64,000 nt of DNA, from the NCBI RefSeq assembly GCF_037101375.1, contig NZ_AP029019.1, positions 3,019,001-3,083,000 on the forward strand, given 5' to 3'. A program made the translations under genes and the position numbers. A model generated the notes under the pieces. It was given only the letters and a program-made list of their open reading frames with translations, made no database searches and was not told the DNA's origin. Shown piece by piece: positions 54,549-62,777 of the stretch; positions within the stretch are counted from its first letter, which is position 1; every line of letters begins with the position of its first letter. The stretch is from Acidovorax sp. DW039. GTDB taxonomy: Bacteria; Pseudomonadota; Gammaproteobacteria; Burkholderiales; Burkholderiaceae_C.

Positions 54549-54596
54549 TCTTGCGCTTACAGGTAAAGCGCGAGCAGCTATCAATTAAATAGCAAA
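54549..54596 (+). repeat. Dispersed repeat copy after murI
   Basis: TTCTTGCGCTTACAGGTAAA, then GCGCGAGCAGCTATCAATTA and AATAGC. Same orientation and nearly the same sequence as the copy at 33.7 kb. Confidence 0.75.
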
Positions 54597-54602
54597 CTCA
54601 TA

Positions 54603-55127
54603 TCACGCACTCTCCCAGAGCCTCTCTCCGGTGTACTCCAAGTGCGTGAGGTACAGACGGACATCCAGTTCCAGTTGATGGTATTGAGGCTCCATGTATT
54701 CGCAGAGCTTGTAGAAAGCCTTGTCATGCTCCTTCTCGCGGAGATGGGCAAGTTCGTGGACCACGATCATGCGCAAAAAAGCCTCGGGCACCTGCTTGAA
54801 AAGCGCTGCTATGCGAATCTCGTGCTTGGCTGTCAGCCGACCACCCTGGACACGAGAAACCGCGGTGTGCAAGCCCAAGGCATTGCGCACCACATGGATC
54901 TTGTTATCAAACAAGACCTTGTTGAGCGTGCCCGCTTGGCGTAGATACTGGCTTTTGATGTCTGCGACGAACTCGAACAAGCCTTTATCACTGCGGATCG
55001 CGTGCGGCTCGGGATATCGGCGCAAAAGCACCTGCGCCATTTTTCCTTGGGTCAGGAGATCGCGCGCTTGATCTCTCAAGGTCTGAGGGTAAGCCCCGAG
55101 GTAAGAGAGGTTGAGCTGCGATGGCAT
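54603..55127 (-). CDS. YgjP-type metallopeptidase (M48-like)
   Basis: 174 residues. Zinc motif VVHELAHLREKEHDKAFYKL with HExxH and a third His, and HQLELDVRLYL at the end, mark the YgjP/DUF45 group. It is shorter than YgjP and has an N-terminal domain of its own kind. Substrate unknown. Convergent with murI across a dispersed repeat. Confidence 0.85.
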   Translation of the reverse strand: MPSQLNLSYLGAYPQTLRDQARDLLTQGKMAQVLLRRYPEPHAIRSDKGLFEFVADIKSQYLRQAGTLNKVLFDNKIHVVRNALGLHTAVSRVQGGRLTAKHEIRIAALFKQVPEAFLRMIVVHELAHLREKEHDKAFYKLCEYMEPQYHQLELDVRLYLTHLEYTGERLWESA

Positions 55128-55183
55128 CAGACACCCAAAGGGATGTCGCCCGGTTCAGCAGGCGACCCCGTTATCCGGGTTGG

Positions 55184-55810
55184 TTAATGCAGATGGCGCG
55201 GACGACGCCCGCCACCATGGCCGCCTGCCGCGCCACCAGGCCCGCGAGGGGGCTTGCCGATTTCCAGCGAGTTCACAAGGGCATCGAAACGCTGAGTGAA
55301 AAGCTTGTCGATCTCAGCAACAACGCCCCCAAGCTCGGCACCATCAAAATGACGCTCCATCATGTTGACGACATCCTGAACGAGCAAATCACGCTGGATC
55401 TGCATGATGGCAGCAGGGGTGGGCCCCACGAAAAGCATCAAGAAGTCGTCGCGAGATTCTGCACCTTCACGACCATCTTCCTCTTCGAACTCAGCATCGT
55501 AGAAGGTCACTTCGAGGGCAGCCCCTACCTCGCAAAGCTCGTTCAGGCTCATGCACATCTCGTCCAGCGACTGGCGAAAGTCATCATCCCCCCGCACGGT
55601 CCAACACATCTGCAGAAGGTGCTCTTTGGGATCAAACTTGATGCCAGGCTCTTCTTCATAGGCGCTGGCAGCGCCATCCGCCAAAGAACGGGCTCCTGCA
55701 TACTTCCACAAAGGCTTCAGAGCCTCTTGAAGCTGATCGAAGTCTGCATCGGCACGGAGTTGCACCTGTCCGTGGACGTGAATTTCGAAGGGAGCGTTGT
55801 AACTTGACAT
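55184..55810 (-). CDS. Conserved acidic hypothetical protein (DUF6806-like)
   Basis: 208 residues. Opens with APFEIHVHGQVQLRADADFD and contains WKYAGARSLADGAASAYEEE and FVGPTPAAIMQIQRDLLVQD, which I recall as strongly conserved in Burkholderiales. The C-terminus is a Gly/Arg-rich tail ending HGGGRRPRHLH. No membrane segment. Function unknown. Confidence 0.75.
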   Translation of the reverse strand: MSSYNAPFEIHVHGQVQLRADADFDQLQEALKPLWKYAGARSLADGAASAYEEEPGIKFDPKEHLLQMCWTVRGDDDFRQSLDEMCMSLNELCEVGAALEVTFYDAEFEEEDGREGAESRDDFLMLFVGPTPAAIMQIQRDLLVQDVVNMMERHFDGAELGGVVAEIDKLFTQRFDALVNSLEIGKPPRGPGGAAGGHGGGRRPRHLH

Positions 55811-55823
55811 GATTGAATCGTAG

Positions 55824-55915
55824 TGGTGCCCCGAGCCGGGGTCGAACCGGCACGCCCCTTTTCAGGAAGCGGCGGATTTTAAGTCCGCAGTGTCTACCAA
55901 TTTCACCATCGGGGC
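55824..55915 (-). tRNA. tRNA-Leu (anticodon UAA)
   Basis: Acceptor GCCCCGA/TCGGGGC with encoded ACCA, anticodon loop ACTTAAAA within GGACTTAAAATCC, a long variable arm, and T-arm GGTTCGACCCC. Last of four tRNAs transcribed from the right. Confidence 0.96.
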
Positions 55916-56016
55916 GCAGCCTACCTGAAGGACAGCCGCCTGACCCTGGCGCATGCGAAGGCCCATGTTAACGCGCACAAGACATGCACGAAATTCCTCG
56001 CAGCGACCGAACCAAG

Positions 56017-56044
56017 AAAAAAGGGAAGCCAAAGCTTCCCTTTT
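56017..56044 (-). terminator. Terminator-like hairpin after the first tRNA-Gly
   Basis: AAAAGGGAAGC pairs with GCTTCCCTTTT; a T-run follows on the minus strand. Same structure as at 56337-56362. Confidence 0.7.
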
Positions 56045-56049
56045 GAATA

Positions 56050-56125
56050 TGGAGCGGGAAAAGAGTCTCGAACTCTCGACCTCAACCTTGGCAAGGTTGC
56101 GCTCTACCAACTGAGCTATTCCCGC
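56050..56125 (-). tRNA. tRNA-Gly (anticodon GCC)
   Basis: 76 nt with encoded CCA; GCGGGAATAGCTCAGTTGGT start and anticodon loop TTGCCAA. Identical to the copy at 56369-56444. Confidence 0.97.
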
Positions 56126-56243
56126 ATTTACCAACACATCACTGTATCAGCAGTGACTTAAATTATAACACCAAATTTTTTGATTTTCAAACCATCAAAA
56201 AATTTTTAACTTACCCGACACGCTTTGCGTGTCAACCACAACC

Positions 56244-56317
56244 TGGAGGCGCGGTCCGGAGTCGAACCGGACTAACCGGATTTGCAATCCGGGGCATAAC
56301 CGCTTTGCTACCGCGCC
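56244..56317 (-). tRNA. tRNA-Cys (anticodon GCA)
   Basis: 74 nt with CCA; acceptor GGCGCGG/CCGCGCC and anticodon loop ATTGCAAAT. Lies between the two tRNA-Gly copies. Confidence 0.96.
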
Positions 56318-56336
56318 GTAATCCAATGCTTTGGCG

Positions 56337-56362
56337 AAAAAGGGAAGCTTAGCTTCCCTTTT
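56337..56362 (-). terminator. Terminator-like hairpin between tRNA-Gly and tRNA-Cys
   Basis: AAAAGGGAAGCT pairs with AGCTTCCCTTTT. Second copy of the hairpin that follows each tRNA-Gly. Confidence 0.7.
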
Positions 56363-56368
56363 CAAATT

Positions 56369-56444
56369 TGGAGCGGGAAAAGAGTCTCGAACTCTCGACC
56401 TCAACCTTGGCAAGGTTGCGCTCTACCAACTGAGCTATTCCCGC
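56369..56444 (-). tRNA. tRNA-Gly (anticodon GCC), second copy
   Basis: Identical over 76 nt to the tRNA at 56050-56125, including its hairpin downstream. First gene of the cluster on the minus strand. Confidence 0.97.
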
Positions 56445-56529
56445 AATTTACCGAAGCCTCACATTGTACAACGTTTGCTGCGATGGAGTGAATTGTAGCG
56501 CATTTTTTGGAGCTTTTCAGAAAAAACGC

Positions 56530-58959
56530 TTAATGCTTCAAAGAATCGCCAGTGGAAGCTGCCACGGCCTTGTCAGTCGCTGCGGAGACCACGGCAGTAG
56601 CCTCCTCGTCTGACAGGGGCACTGGCTTTCGCTCCAGAGCGATCTCAAGCACCTTGTCGATCCATTTGACGGGAACGATCTCCAGCCCACTTTTGACGTT
56701 ATCGGGAATCTCTTGGAGATCCTTCACGTTTTCCTCAGGAATCAATACGGTCTTGATTCCGCCGCGCAGGGCTGCAAGCAGCTTTTCTTTCAACCCGCCA
56801 ATGGCCGTAACCTCACCACGGAGAGTGATTTCACCCGTCATCGCCACATCACCGCGCACGGGAATACCAGTCAAGGCTGAAACGAACGCAGTCGTCATAG
56901 CGGCACCGGCACTTGGACCATCCTTGGGTGTAGCGCCGTCGGGCACGTGAATATGCACGTCACGCTTTTCAAAGACTTCATCTTTGATACCCAGCAACTT
57001 GGCACGACTGCGAACCACAGTGCGCGCAGCCTCGACGGACTCCTTCATGACGTCACCCAACGAGCCGGTGCGTGTGATCACCCCTTTGCCCGGCATGGTG
57101 GCGGCTTCAATGGTCAGCAGGTCGCCACCCACTTCTGTCCAGGCAAGACCCACAACCTGCCCCACCTGGTTCTGCTGCTCGGCACGGCCATACGTGAATT
57201 TGCGAACCCCCAGAAAGTCCGGGAGGTTGTCCTCAGTTACCACCACCTGAGGAGTCAGCTTTTTCAACTGCAGCCCCTTCACTACCTTGCGGCAGATTTT
57301 GGACAGTTCTCTTTCCAGCGAGCGGACTCCCGCCTCACGGGTGTAGTAGCGGACCATGTCACGCACCGCGCCTTCGGTGACCAAAAGCTCTTCGTCCTTC
57401 ACACCGTTGTTCTCCAGCTGCTTAGGCAGCAAATAGCGCATTGCGATGTTGGTTTTTTCGTCTTCCGTGTAACCGGACAGGCGAATGACCTCCATCCGGT
57501 CCAGCAAAGCTGGGGGGATGTTCATGGAATTCGACGTGGCGACAAACATCACGTCGCTCAGATCAAAATCCACTTCCACGTAGTGATCACCAAAGGTGTG
57601 GTTCTGTTCTGGGTCCAAAACCTCCAGCAGCGCACTGGAAGGATCACCTCGGAAATCGGTGCCCAGCTTGTCAATCTCGTCCAGCAAGAACAACGGATTA
57701 CGGGTGCCAACCTTCGAGAGACTCTGCAAAACTTTCCCCGGCAGAGCACCAATGTAGGTGCGGCGATGGCCACGGATTTCTGCTTCGTCGCGCATACCAC
57801 CCAAAGCCATGCGCACATATTTACGCCCAGTGGCTTTGGCAATCGATTGCCCCAGAGAAGTCTTACCGACACCTGGTGGGCCCACCAGACACAGGATGGG
57901 GGCTTTGACCTTGTCGACACGCTGCTGAACAGCAAGGTACTCAAGGATGCGGTCCTTGACCTTGTCCAGACCAAAGTGATCCTCATTGAGCACGCCTTCT
58001 GCGTTCACGAGGTCGTGCTTGATTTTGGTCTTCTTGGACCAAGGCAGCGCAGTCAGCACGTCAATGTAATTGCGGACCACGGTAGCCTCTGCCGACATGG
58101 GCGACATCAGCTTGAGCTTCTTCAGCTCCGCTTCGGCCTTTTTGCGGGCTTCAGCGGGCATCTTTGCGAGCTTGATCTTTTTCTCAATCTCTTCGATATC
58201 CGCACCCTCGTCGCCCTCGCCGAGTTCCTTCTGGATGGCCTTGACCTGCTCGTTGAGATAGAAGTCGCGCTGGTTCTTCTCCATCTGCCGCTTTACACGG
58301 CCACGAATCTTCTTGTCGACATTGAGGATGTCCACCTCGCGATCCAGCTGCTCGAAAAGGTTTTCAAGGCGAGCCTTCACATCGGAGAGGTCCAGTACCA
58401 CCTGCTTGTTTTCCAACTTGAGGGGAAGGTGCGCAGCAATGGTGTCAGCCAATCGACCTGGATCATCGATGCTGGCTATAGAGGTCAGAATTTCAGGCGG
58501 AATCTTCTTGTTCAGTTTGACGTACTGATCAAACTGCTGCATGACCGCACGGCGCAGGGCTTCGATTTCGCTGGGTTTACCCGTGTCACCACCGGCCTCC
58601 ACAGGCGCAACCGTCGCAGTGAAATGCGTTTCGGCGTCCTCAATGGAAGTGACCAATGCGCGCTGCTGCCCCTCCACCAGAACCTTCACGGTGCCATCGG
58701 GCAACTTCAACATCTGCAGGATCGTGGAGACGCAACCCACATCGAACATGTCAGAGACAGAAGGCTCATCCTTCGCAGCAGCCTTTTGGGCCACAAGCAT
58801 GATCCGTCGCTCGGACTCCATCGCCAGTTCCAGAGCCTTGATGCTCTTTGGCCGCCCGACGAACAAGGGAATGACCATGTGAGGAAAGACCACCACATCG
58901 CGCAAAGGCAACAGTGGCAGGTCGATGGGGGTTGCAGGTAGGGGGGTATGTCCGGACAT
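56530..58959 (-). CDS. lon: ATP-dependent protease Lon
   Basis: 809 residues from ATG at 58957-58959 (GAGGA 5 nt upstream). N-terminal substrate domain PLLPLRDVVVFPHMVIPLFVG, AAA+ domain with LVGPPGVGKTSLGQSIA and LFLLDEIDKLG, and Ser-Lys protease domain with DGPSAGAAM and GLKEKLLAALRGG. The serine is in the first and the lysine in the second. Last gene of the tig-clpP-clpX-lon series, with a possible heat-shock promoter before it. Confidence 0.97.
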   Translation of the reverse strand: MSGHTPLPATPIDLPLLPLRDVVVFPHMVIPLFVGRPKSIKALELAMESERRIMLVAQKAAAKDEPSVSDMFDVGCVSTILQMLKLPDGTVKVLVEGQQRALVTSIEDAETHFTATVAPVEAGGDTGKPSEIEALRRAVMQQFDQYVKLNKKIPPEILTSIASIDDPGRLADTIAAHLPLKLENKQVVLDLSDVKARLENLFEQLDREVDILNVDKKIRGRVKRQMEKNQRDFYLNEQVKAIQKELGEGDEGADIEEIEKKIKLAKMPAEARKKAEAELKKLKLMSPMSAEATVVRNYIDVLTALPWSKKTKIKHDLVNAEGVLNEDHFGLDKVKDRILEYLAVQQRVDKVKAPILCLVGPPGVGKTSLGQSIAKATGRKYVRMALGGMRDEAEIRGHRRTYIGALPGKVLQSLSKVGTRNPLFLLDEIDKLGTDFRGDPSSALLEVLDPEQNHTFGDHYVEVDFDLSDVMFVATSNSMNIPPALLDRMEVIRLSGYTEDEKTNIAMRYLLPKQLENNGVKDEELLVTEGAVRDMVRYYTREAGVRSLERELSKICRKVVKGLQLKKLTPQVVVTEDNLPDFLGVRKFTYGRAEQQNQVGQVVGLAWTEVGGDLLTIEAATMPGKGVITRTGSLGDVMKESVEAARTVVRSRAKLLGIKDEVFEKRDVHIHVPDGATPKDGPSAGAAMTTAFVSALTGIPVRGDVAMTGEITLRGEVTAIGGLKEKLLAALRGGIKTVLIPEENVKDLQEIPDNVKSGLEIVPVKWIDKVLEIALERKPVPLSDEEATAVVSAATDKAVAASTGDSLKH

Positions 58960-58983
58960 GGAAATCCTCAGTGATTTCTGTGG

Positions 58984-59012
58984 AAATGGGTCCACAAGCG
59001 GGGATTTTCAAC
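58984..59012 (-). promoter_or_regulatory. Possible sigma-32 promoter of lon
   Basis: Minus strand GTTGAAA, 15 nt, CCCATTT resembles CTTGAAA-N11-16-CCCATNT. It would start transcription about 18 nt before lon. The GTTGAAA overlaps one arm of a CAACCCTTG/CAAGGGTTG hairpin. Confidence 0.45.
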
Positions 59013-59104
59013 CCTTGCACGCAGCCTCACTGGCACAAGGGTTGACGGATAGGCAGATGAGGGAGCGGGTGTCAGCATCAGAGATGACACCCACGCAAGG
59101 CTTC

Positions 59105-60370
59105 TCAGGCCTTCTTGGCGGCTTCGCGATACACGAGAAGCGGCGGCTTGTTCTCTTCGATGGTGGACTCGTCCACCACCACCTTTTCAACATTGCTGCT
59201 GTTGGGAAGATCAAACATGGTGCCAATCAGCGCCTGCTCCAAGATGGAGCGCAGCCCGCGAGCACCAGTCTTCCGCGCCAAGGCCTTGCGTGCGATTGCT
59301 TTCAAGGCTGCAGGGCGAACCTCCAGCTCGACACCTTCCATGCTCAACAGCTTGCTGTACTGCTTGACCAGCGCATTCTTGGGCTCAGTCAGAATCTGCA
59401 CCAAGGCATCCTCGCTCAACTCAGCCAGCGCTGTGACCACCGGCATGCGCCCCACCAATTCCGGGATGATGCCGAACTTGATGAGATCCTCAGGCTCGAT
59501 TTCCTGGAAGACATCTGTCAGTGATCGCTGCTTCTTACTGCGTACTGCGGCACCAAAGCCGATTCCCGAAGCTTCTGTTCGGTTCTCGATCACCTTCTCC
59601 AGACCAGCGAAGGCGCCCCCGCAGATAAAGAGGATGTTGGTCGTATCGATCTGGAGGAAATCTTGATTGGGATGTTTGCGCCCACCCTGGGGCGGCACAC
59701 TCGCCATAGTCCCTTCGATCAGCTTGAGCAAAGCCTGCTGCACGCCCTCACCAGAGACATCGCGCGTGATGGAAGGGTTGTCTGACTTGCGGGAAATCTT
59801 GTCGATTTCATCGATGTAGACAATGCCGCGCTGTGCGCGCTCCACATCGTAGTTACAGCTTTGCAGCAGCTTTTGGACGATGTTCTCCACGTCCTCACCC
59901 ACATAGCCTGCTTCGGTCAATGTGGTGGCGTCTGCCATGACAAAAGGAACGTCCAACATCCGGGCCAGGGTTTGAGCCAGCAATGTCTTGCCCGAGCCCG
60001 TTGGGCCAATCAGCAAAATATTGCTCTTGGACAGCTCCACATCATCCTTGAGCGCCTTGTCTTTGTGGCGAAGACGCTTGTAGTGGTTGTAGACCGCAAC
60101 TGCGAGGGTTCGCTTGGCAAAGTCCTGGCCAATGACGTAGTTGTCGAGATTGGTTTTGATCTCTACAGGCGTGGGCAGGTCACTGCGCGCTTCCTTAGAC
60201 AGTTCGCCGACAGGCAATTCGTCACGGATGATTTCATTGCACAGCTCAATGCACTCGTCGCAGATAAAGACCGACGGACCAGCGATCAGCTTCTTTACCT
60301 CATGCTGGCTTTTACCGCAGAAGGAGCAGTAAAGGGTTTTTTCGCTGGAAGAGCCTTTTTTCTCGGCCAT
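59105..60370 (-). CDS. clpX: ClpX, ATPase subunit of ClpXP
   Basis: Unfoldase that feeds proteins to ClpP. 421 residues. N-terminal zinc domain [19 protein letters not shown] with four cysteines; AAA+ domain with [28 protein letters not shown] and [10 protein letters not shown]; pore loop GYVGED; ClpP-binding IGF-like loop region (EASGIGFGA). The terminator between clpP and clpX suggests partial separation of their expression. Confidence 0.97.
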   Translation of the reverse strand: MAEKKGSSSEKTLYCSFCGKSQHEVKKLIAGPSVFICDECIELCNEIIRDELPVGELSKEARSDLPTPVEIKTNLDNYVIGQDFAKRTLAVAVYNHYKRLRHKDKALKDDVELSKSNILLIGPTGSGKTLLAQTLARMLDVPFVMADATTLTEAGYVGEDVENIVQKLLQSCNYDVERAQRGIVYIDEIDKISRKSDNPSITRDVSGEGVQQALLKLIEGTMASVPPQGGRKHPNQDFLQIDTTNILFICGGAFAGLEKVIENRTEASGIGFGAAVRSKKQRSLTDVFQEIEPEDLIKFGIIPELVGRMPVVTALAELSEDALVQILTEPKNALVKQYSKLLSMEGVELEVRPAALKAIARKALARKTGARGLRSILEQALIGTMFDLPNSSNVEKVVVDESTIEENKPPLLVYREAAKKA

Positions 60371-60415
60371 GGAGCAATGCCTTGTTACGGAAAGTTGTCA
60401 GGATGATAACCAAAT

Positions 60416-60447
60416 AAAAACGGCGTCTTCCCTGAGGGAAAACGCCG
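60416..60447 (-). terminator. Terminator between clpP and clpX
   Basis: CGGCGT.TTCCC and GGGAA.ACGCCG pair with one mismatch, followed on the minus strand by TTTTT. Probably reads through in part, since clpX follows at once. Confidence 0.75.
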
Positions 60448-60465
60448 CCCAGTCTTCTGCCGGGA

Positions 60466-61074
60466 TCAGGCGCGCTTGCTGATCACCTGGTCCACCAGGC
60501 CATAGTCTTTGGACTCGTCTGCAGATAGGAAGTAGTCACGCTCGGTGTCACGCTGGATCTTCTCCAGAGGCTGACCTGTGCGCTCGGCAAGGATCTTGTT
60601 GAGCTGCTCACGGGTCTTCAGAATCTCGCGGGCATGGATCTCGATCTCCGTCGCCTGACCTTGCATGCCGCCCAGAGGCTGGTGAATCATGACCTTGGAG
60701 TTGGGCAGAGCAAAGCGTTTGCCCTTTGCACCAGCGGCCAGGAGGAACGCACCCATGCTGGCTGCCATGCCCGTGCACAGGGTAGACACATCGGGCTTGA
60801 TGAAGTTCATCGTATCGAAAATGGCCATGCCAGCACTGACCGAGCCACCAGGCGAATTGATGTAGAAGGAAATGTCCTTGTCAGGATTTTCACTTTCCAG
60901 GAACAGCAGCTGCGCCACCACCAGGTTAGCAGTCTGGTCGTTCACAGGCCCTACCAGAAAAATGACGCGCTCTTTGAGCAGACGCGAATAAATGTCGTAA
61001 GACCGCTCACCACGGCCCGACTGTTCAATGACCATTGGGACCATGCCCAAGCCTTGTGTTTCCAGTGCGCTCAT
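60466..61074 (-). CDS. clpP: ClpP, proteolytic subunit
   Basis: 202 residues. Catalytic Ser in [12 protein letters not shown] (about residue 105), His in [15 protein letters not shown], Asp in the region [29 protein letters not shown] is the oligomer signature. It follows tig by about 120 nt and precedes clpX. Confidence 0.97.
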   Translation of the reverse strand: MSALETQGLGMVPMVIEQSGRGERSYDIYSRLLKERVIFLVGPVNDQTANLVVAQLLFLESENPDKDISFYINSPGGSVSAGMAIFDTMNFIKPDVSTLCTGMAASMGAFLLAAGAKGKRFALPNSKVMIHQPLGGMQGQATEIEIHAREILKTREQLNKILAERTGQPLEKIQRDTERDYFLSADESKDYGLVDQVISKRA

Positions 61075-61197
61075 ATTTTTCTCCAGTCAAGCAGATACTG
61101 TACCCAGAAATGAATTGGGGCTTGTGCAGAAAAGCACAAGCCCCTTGTCAGGTGTTGCCACCGGCTTTCACAAGCCGATCTGCCAGCGGCAAAGGGC

Positions 61198-62511
61198 TTA
61201 GCCCTGCTGACCCATCAGCTCGTCGAACGACACGGCCTTGTCCACAACCTTGGCCTTGCTCAGCACGAACTCGGTCACGTTGTTTTCGATCACAACCGCT
61301 TCCACCTCTGCCAGACGCTGACGGTCGCTGAAGTACCAGCGCACGACATCTTCTGGCTTTTCATAGCTGGCTGCCAGCTCGTCGATATGGGCCTTCAGTT
61401 GCTCTGGCTTGGCTTGCAGCTCATTGGCGCGCACCAGCTCAGCAACCACCAGACCCAGACGCACGCGGCGCTCGGCTTGGGGACGGAACACATCTTCTGG
61501 AATCTCGGCCTTGTCGGCGTCCTTGATGCCACGTTGCTTCAGCTCGGCACGTGCACCTTCCATCAAACGGGCGATTTCTGCCTGCACGCTGGCATTGGGC
61601 AGATCCAGCTCGGCCTTGGCCACCAAGGCGTCCATCACGGCTTGCTTGTTACGGGCCAGCAGACGGAACTTGACTTCGCGCTCCAGGTTCTTCTTGATGT
61701 CTGCACGCAGACCTTCCACGGAACCATCGGCGATACCCAGGGACTTGGCCAGGGCGTCGTTGACTTCGGGCAGATTGGCAGCTTCGATTTTCTTGACCGT
61801 CACCAGGAAGTCGGCGGTCTTGCCGGCCACATCCTTGCCGTGGTAATCCGCAGGGAATGCCAGAGGGAAAGTCTTGCTCTCGCCAGACTTCATGCCGCGC
61901 ACGGCGTCTTCAAATTCCTTGAGCATCTGGCCTTCGCCGACCAGGAACTGGAAGCTCTCAGCCTTGCCGCCGTCAAAGGGCTCACCGTCAATTTTGCCTT
62001 CGAAGTCCACAGTCACGCGGTCGGTGTCCTGGGCTGCTGCATCCGCGGCGCGCTGGGCGAAGGTGCGGCGTTGCTTGCGCAGGATTTCGATGGTCTTGTC
62101 GATGGCCGCATCGGTCACATCAGCAGACAGCTTTTCGATTTCAGCACCAGACAGGTCGGCAATCTTGACTTCGGGGAACACTTCAAAGATCGCGTCGAAA
62201 GTGACTTGACCTTCAGGAGCGCCTTCCTTCTCGGTGATGCGGGGCTGGCCAGCAACACGCAGATTGGCTTCGTTGGCGGCTGTTGCAAAGGCTTCGCCCA
62301 CCTTGTCGTTCAGCACTTCGTACTGCACGGAGTAGCCATAACGCTGAGCCACCACATTCAGAGGCACCTTGCCAGGACGGAAACCATCCATCTTGACTGT
62401 GCGAGCCAGGCGCTTGAGACGCGAATCCACTTCAGACTGGATCAGGGTGACGGGCAGGCTGAGCGTGATCTTGCGCTCGAGCTTTTCAAGGGTTTCAACA
62501 GTAACGGCCAT
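61198..62511 (-). CDS. tig: Trigger factor
   Basis: Ribosome-bound chaperone and prolyl isomerase, 437 residues. The N-terminal ribosome-binding signature is in KMDGFRPGKVPLNVV (G-F-R-x-G-x-x-P); the FKBP-type domain spans about 150-245 with DRVTVDFEGKIDGEPFDGG; the rest is the helical C-domain. First gene of the tig-clpP-clpX-lon set. Confidence 0.96.
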   Translation of the reverse strand: MAVTVETLEKLERKITLSLPVTLIQSEVDSRLKRLARTVKMDGFRPGKVPLNVVAQRYGYSVQYEVLNDKVGEAFATAANEANLRVAGQPRITEKEGAPEGQVTFDAIFEVFPEVKIADLSGAEIEKLSADVTDAAIDKTIEILRKQRRTFAQRAADAAAQDTDRVTVDFEGKIDGEPFDGGKAESFQFLVGEGQMLKEFEDAVRGMKSGESKTFPLAFPADYHGKDVAGKTADFLVTVKKIEAANLPEVNDALAKSLGIADGSVEGLRADIKKNLEREVKFRLLARNKQAVMDALVAKAELDLPNASVQAEIARLMEGARAELKQRGIKDADKAEIPEDVFRPQAERRVRLGLVVAELVRANELQAKPEQLKAHIDELAASYEKPEDVVRWYFSDRQRLAEVEAVVIENNVTEFVLSKAKVVDKAVSFDELMGQQG

Positions 62512-62586
62512 GGCTTTTCCTCTTATGAATGTGGATCGTGCTGGCTGCAGCGCAGCAGCGCCGTGTTCCGCAAAGTCTCACATGGA

Positions 62587-62673
62587 TGGTGCGCGGGGGG
62601 GGACTCGAACCCCCACACCATTGCTGGCGTCAGGACCTAAACCTGGTGCGTCTACCAATTTCGCCACCCGCGC
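62587..62673 (-). tRNA. tRNA-Leu (anticodon UAG)
   Basis: 87 nt with encoded ACCA; acceptor GCGCGGG/CCCGCGC, anticodon loop TTTAGGT flanked by CAGG/CCTG, T-arm GGGTTCGAGTCCC. It lies 75 nt before tig on the same strand. A hairpin ACAGGTGGC/GCCACCTGT at 62688-62716 just upstream may end the RND gene. Confidence 0.96.
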
Positions 62674-62777
62674 GGTTCAACAAACAAACAGGTGGCGAGC
62701 ACTGCGAGCCACCTGTGTGAAATCGGTCAACCTTCTATTTTAGCCTGATGTGAGGACCTGCAGAAAGAAGATACGTT

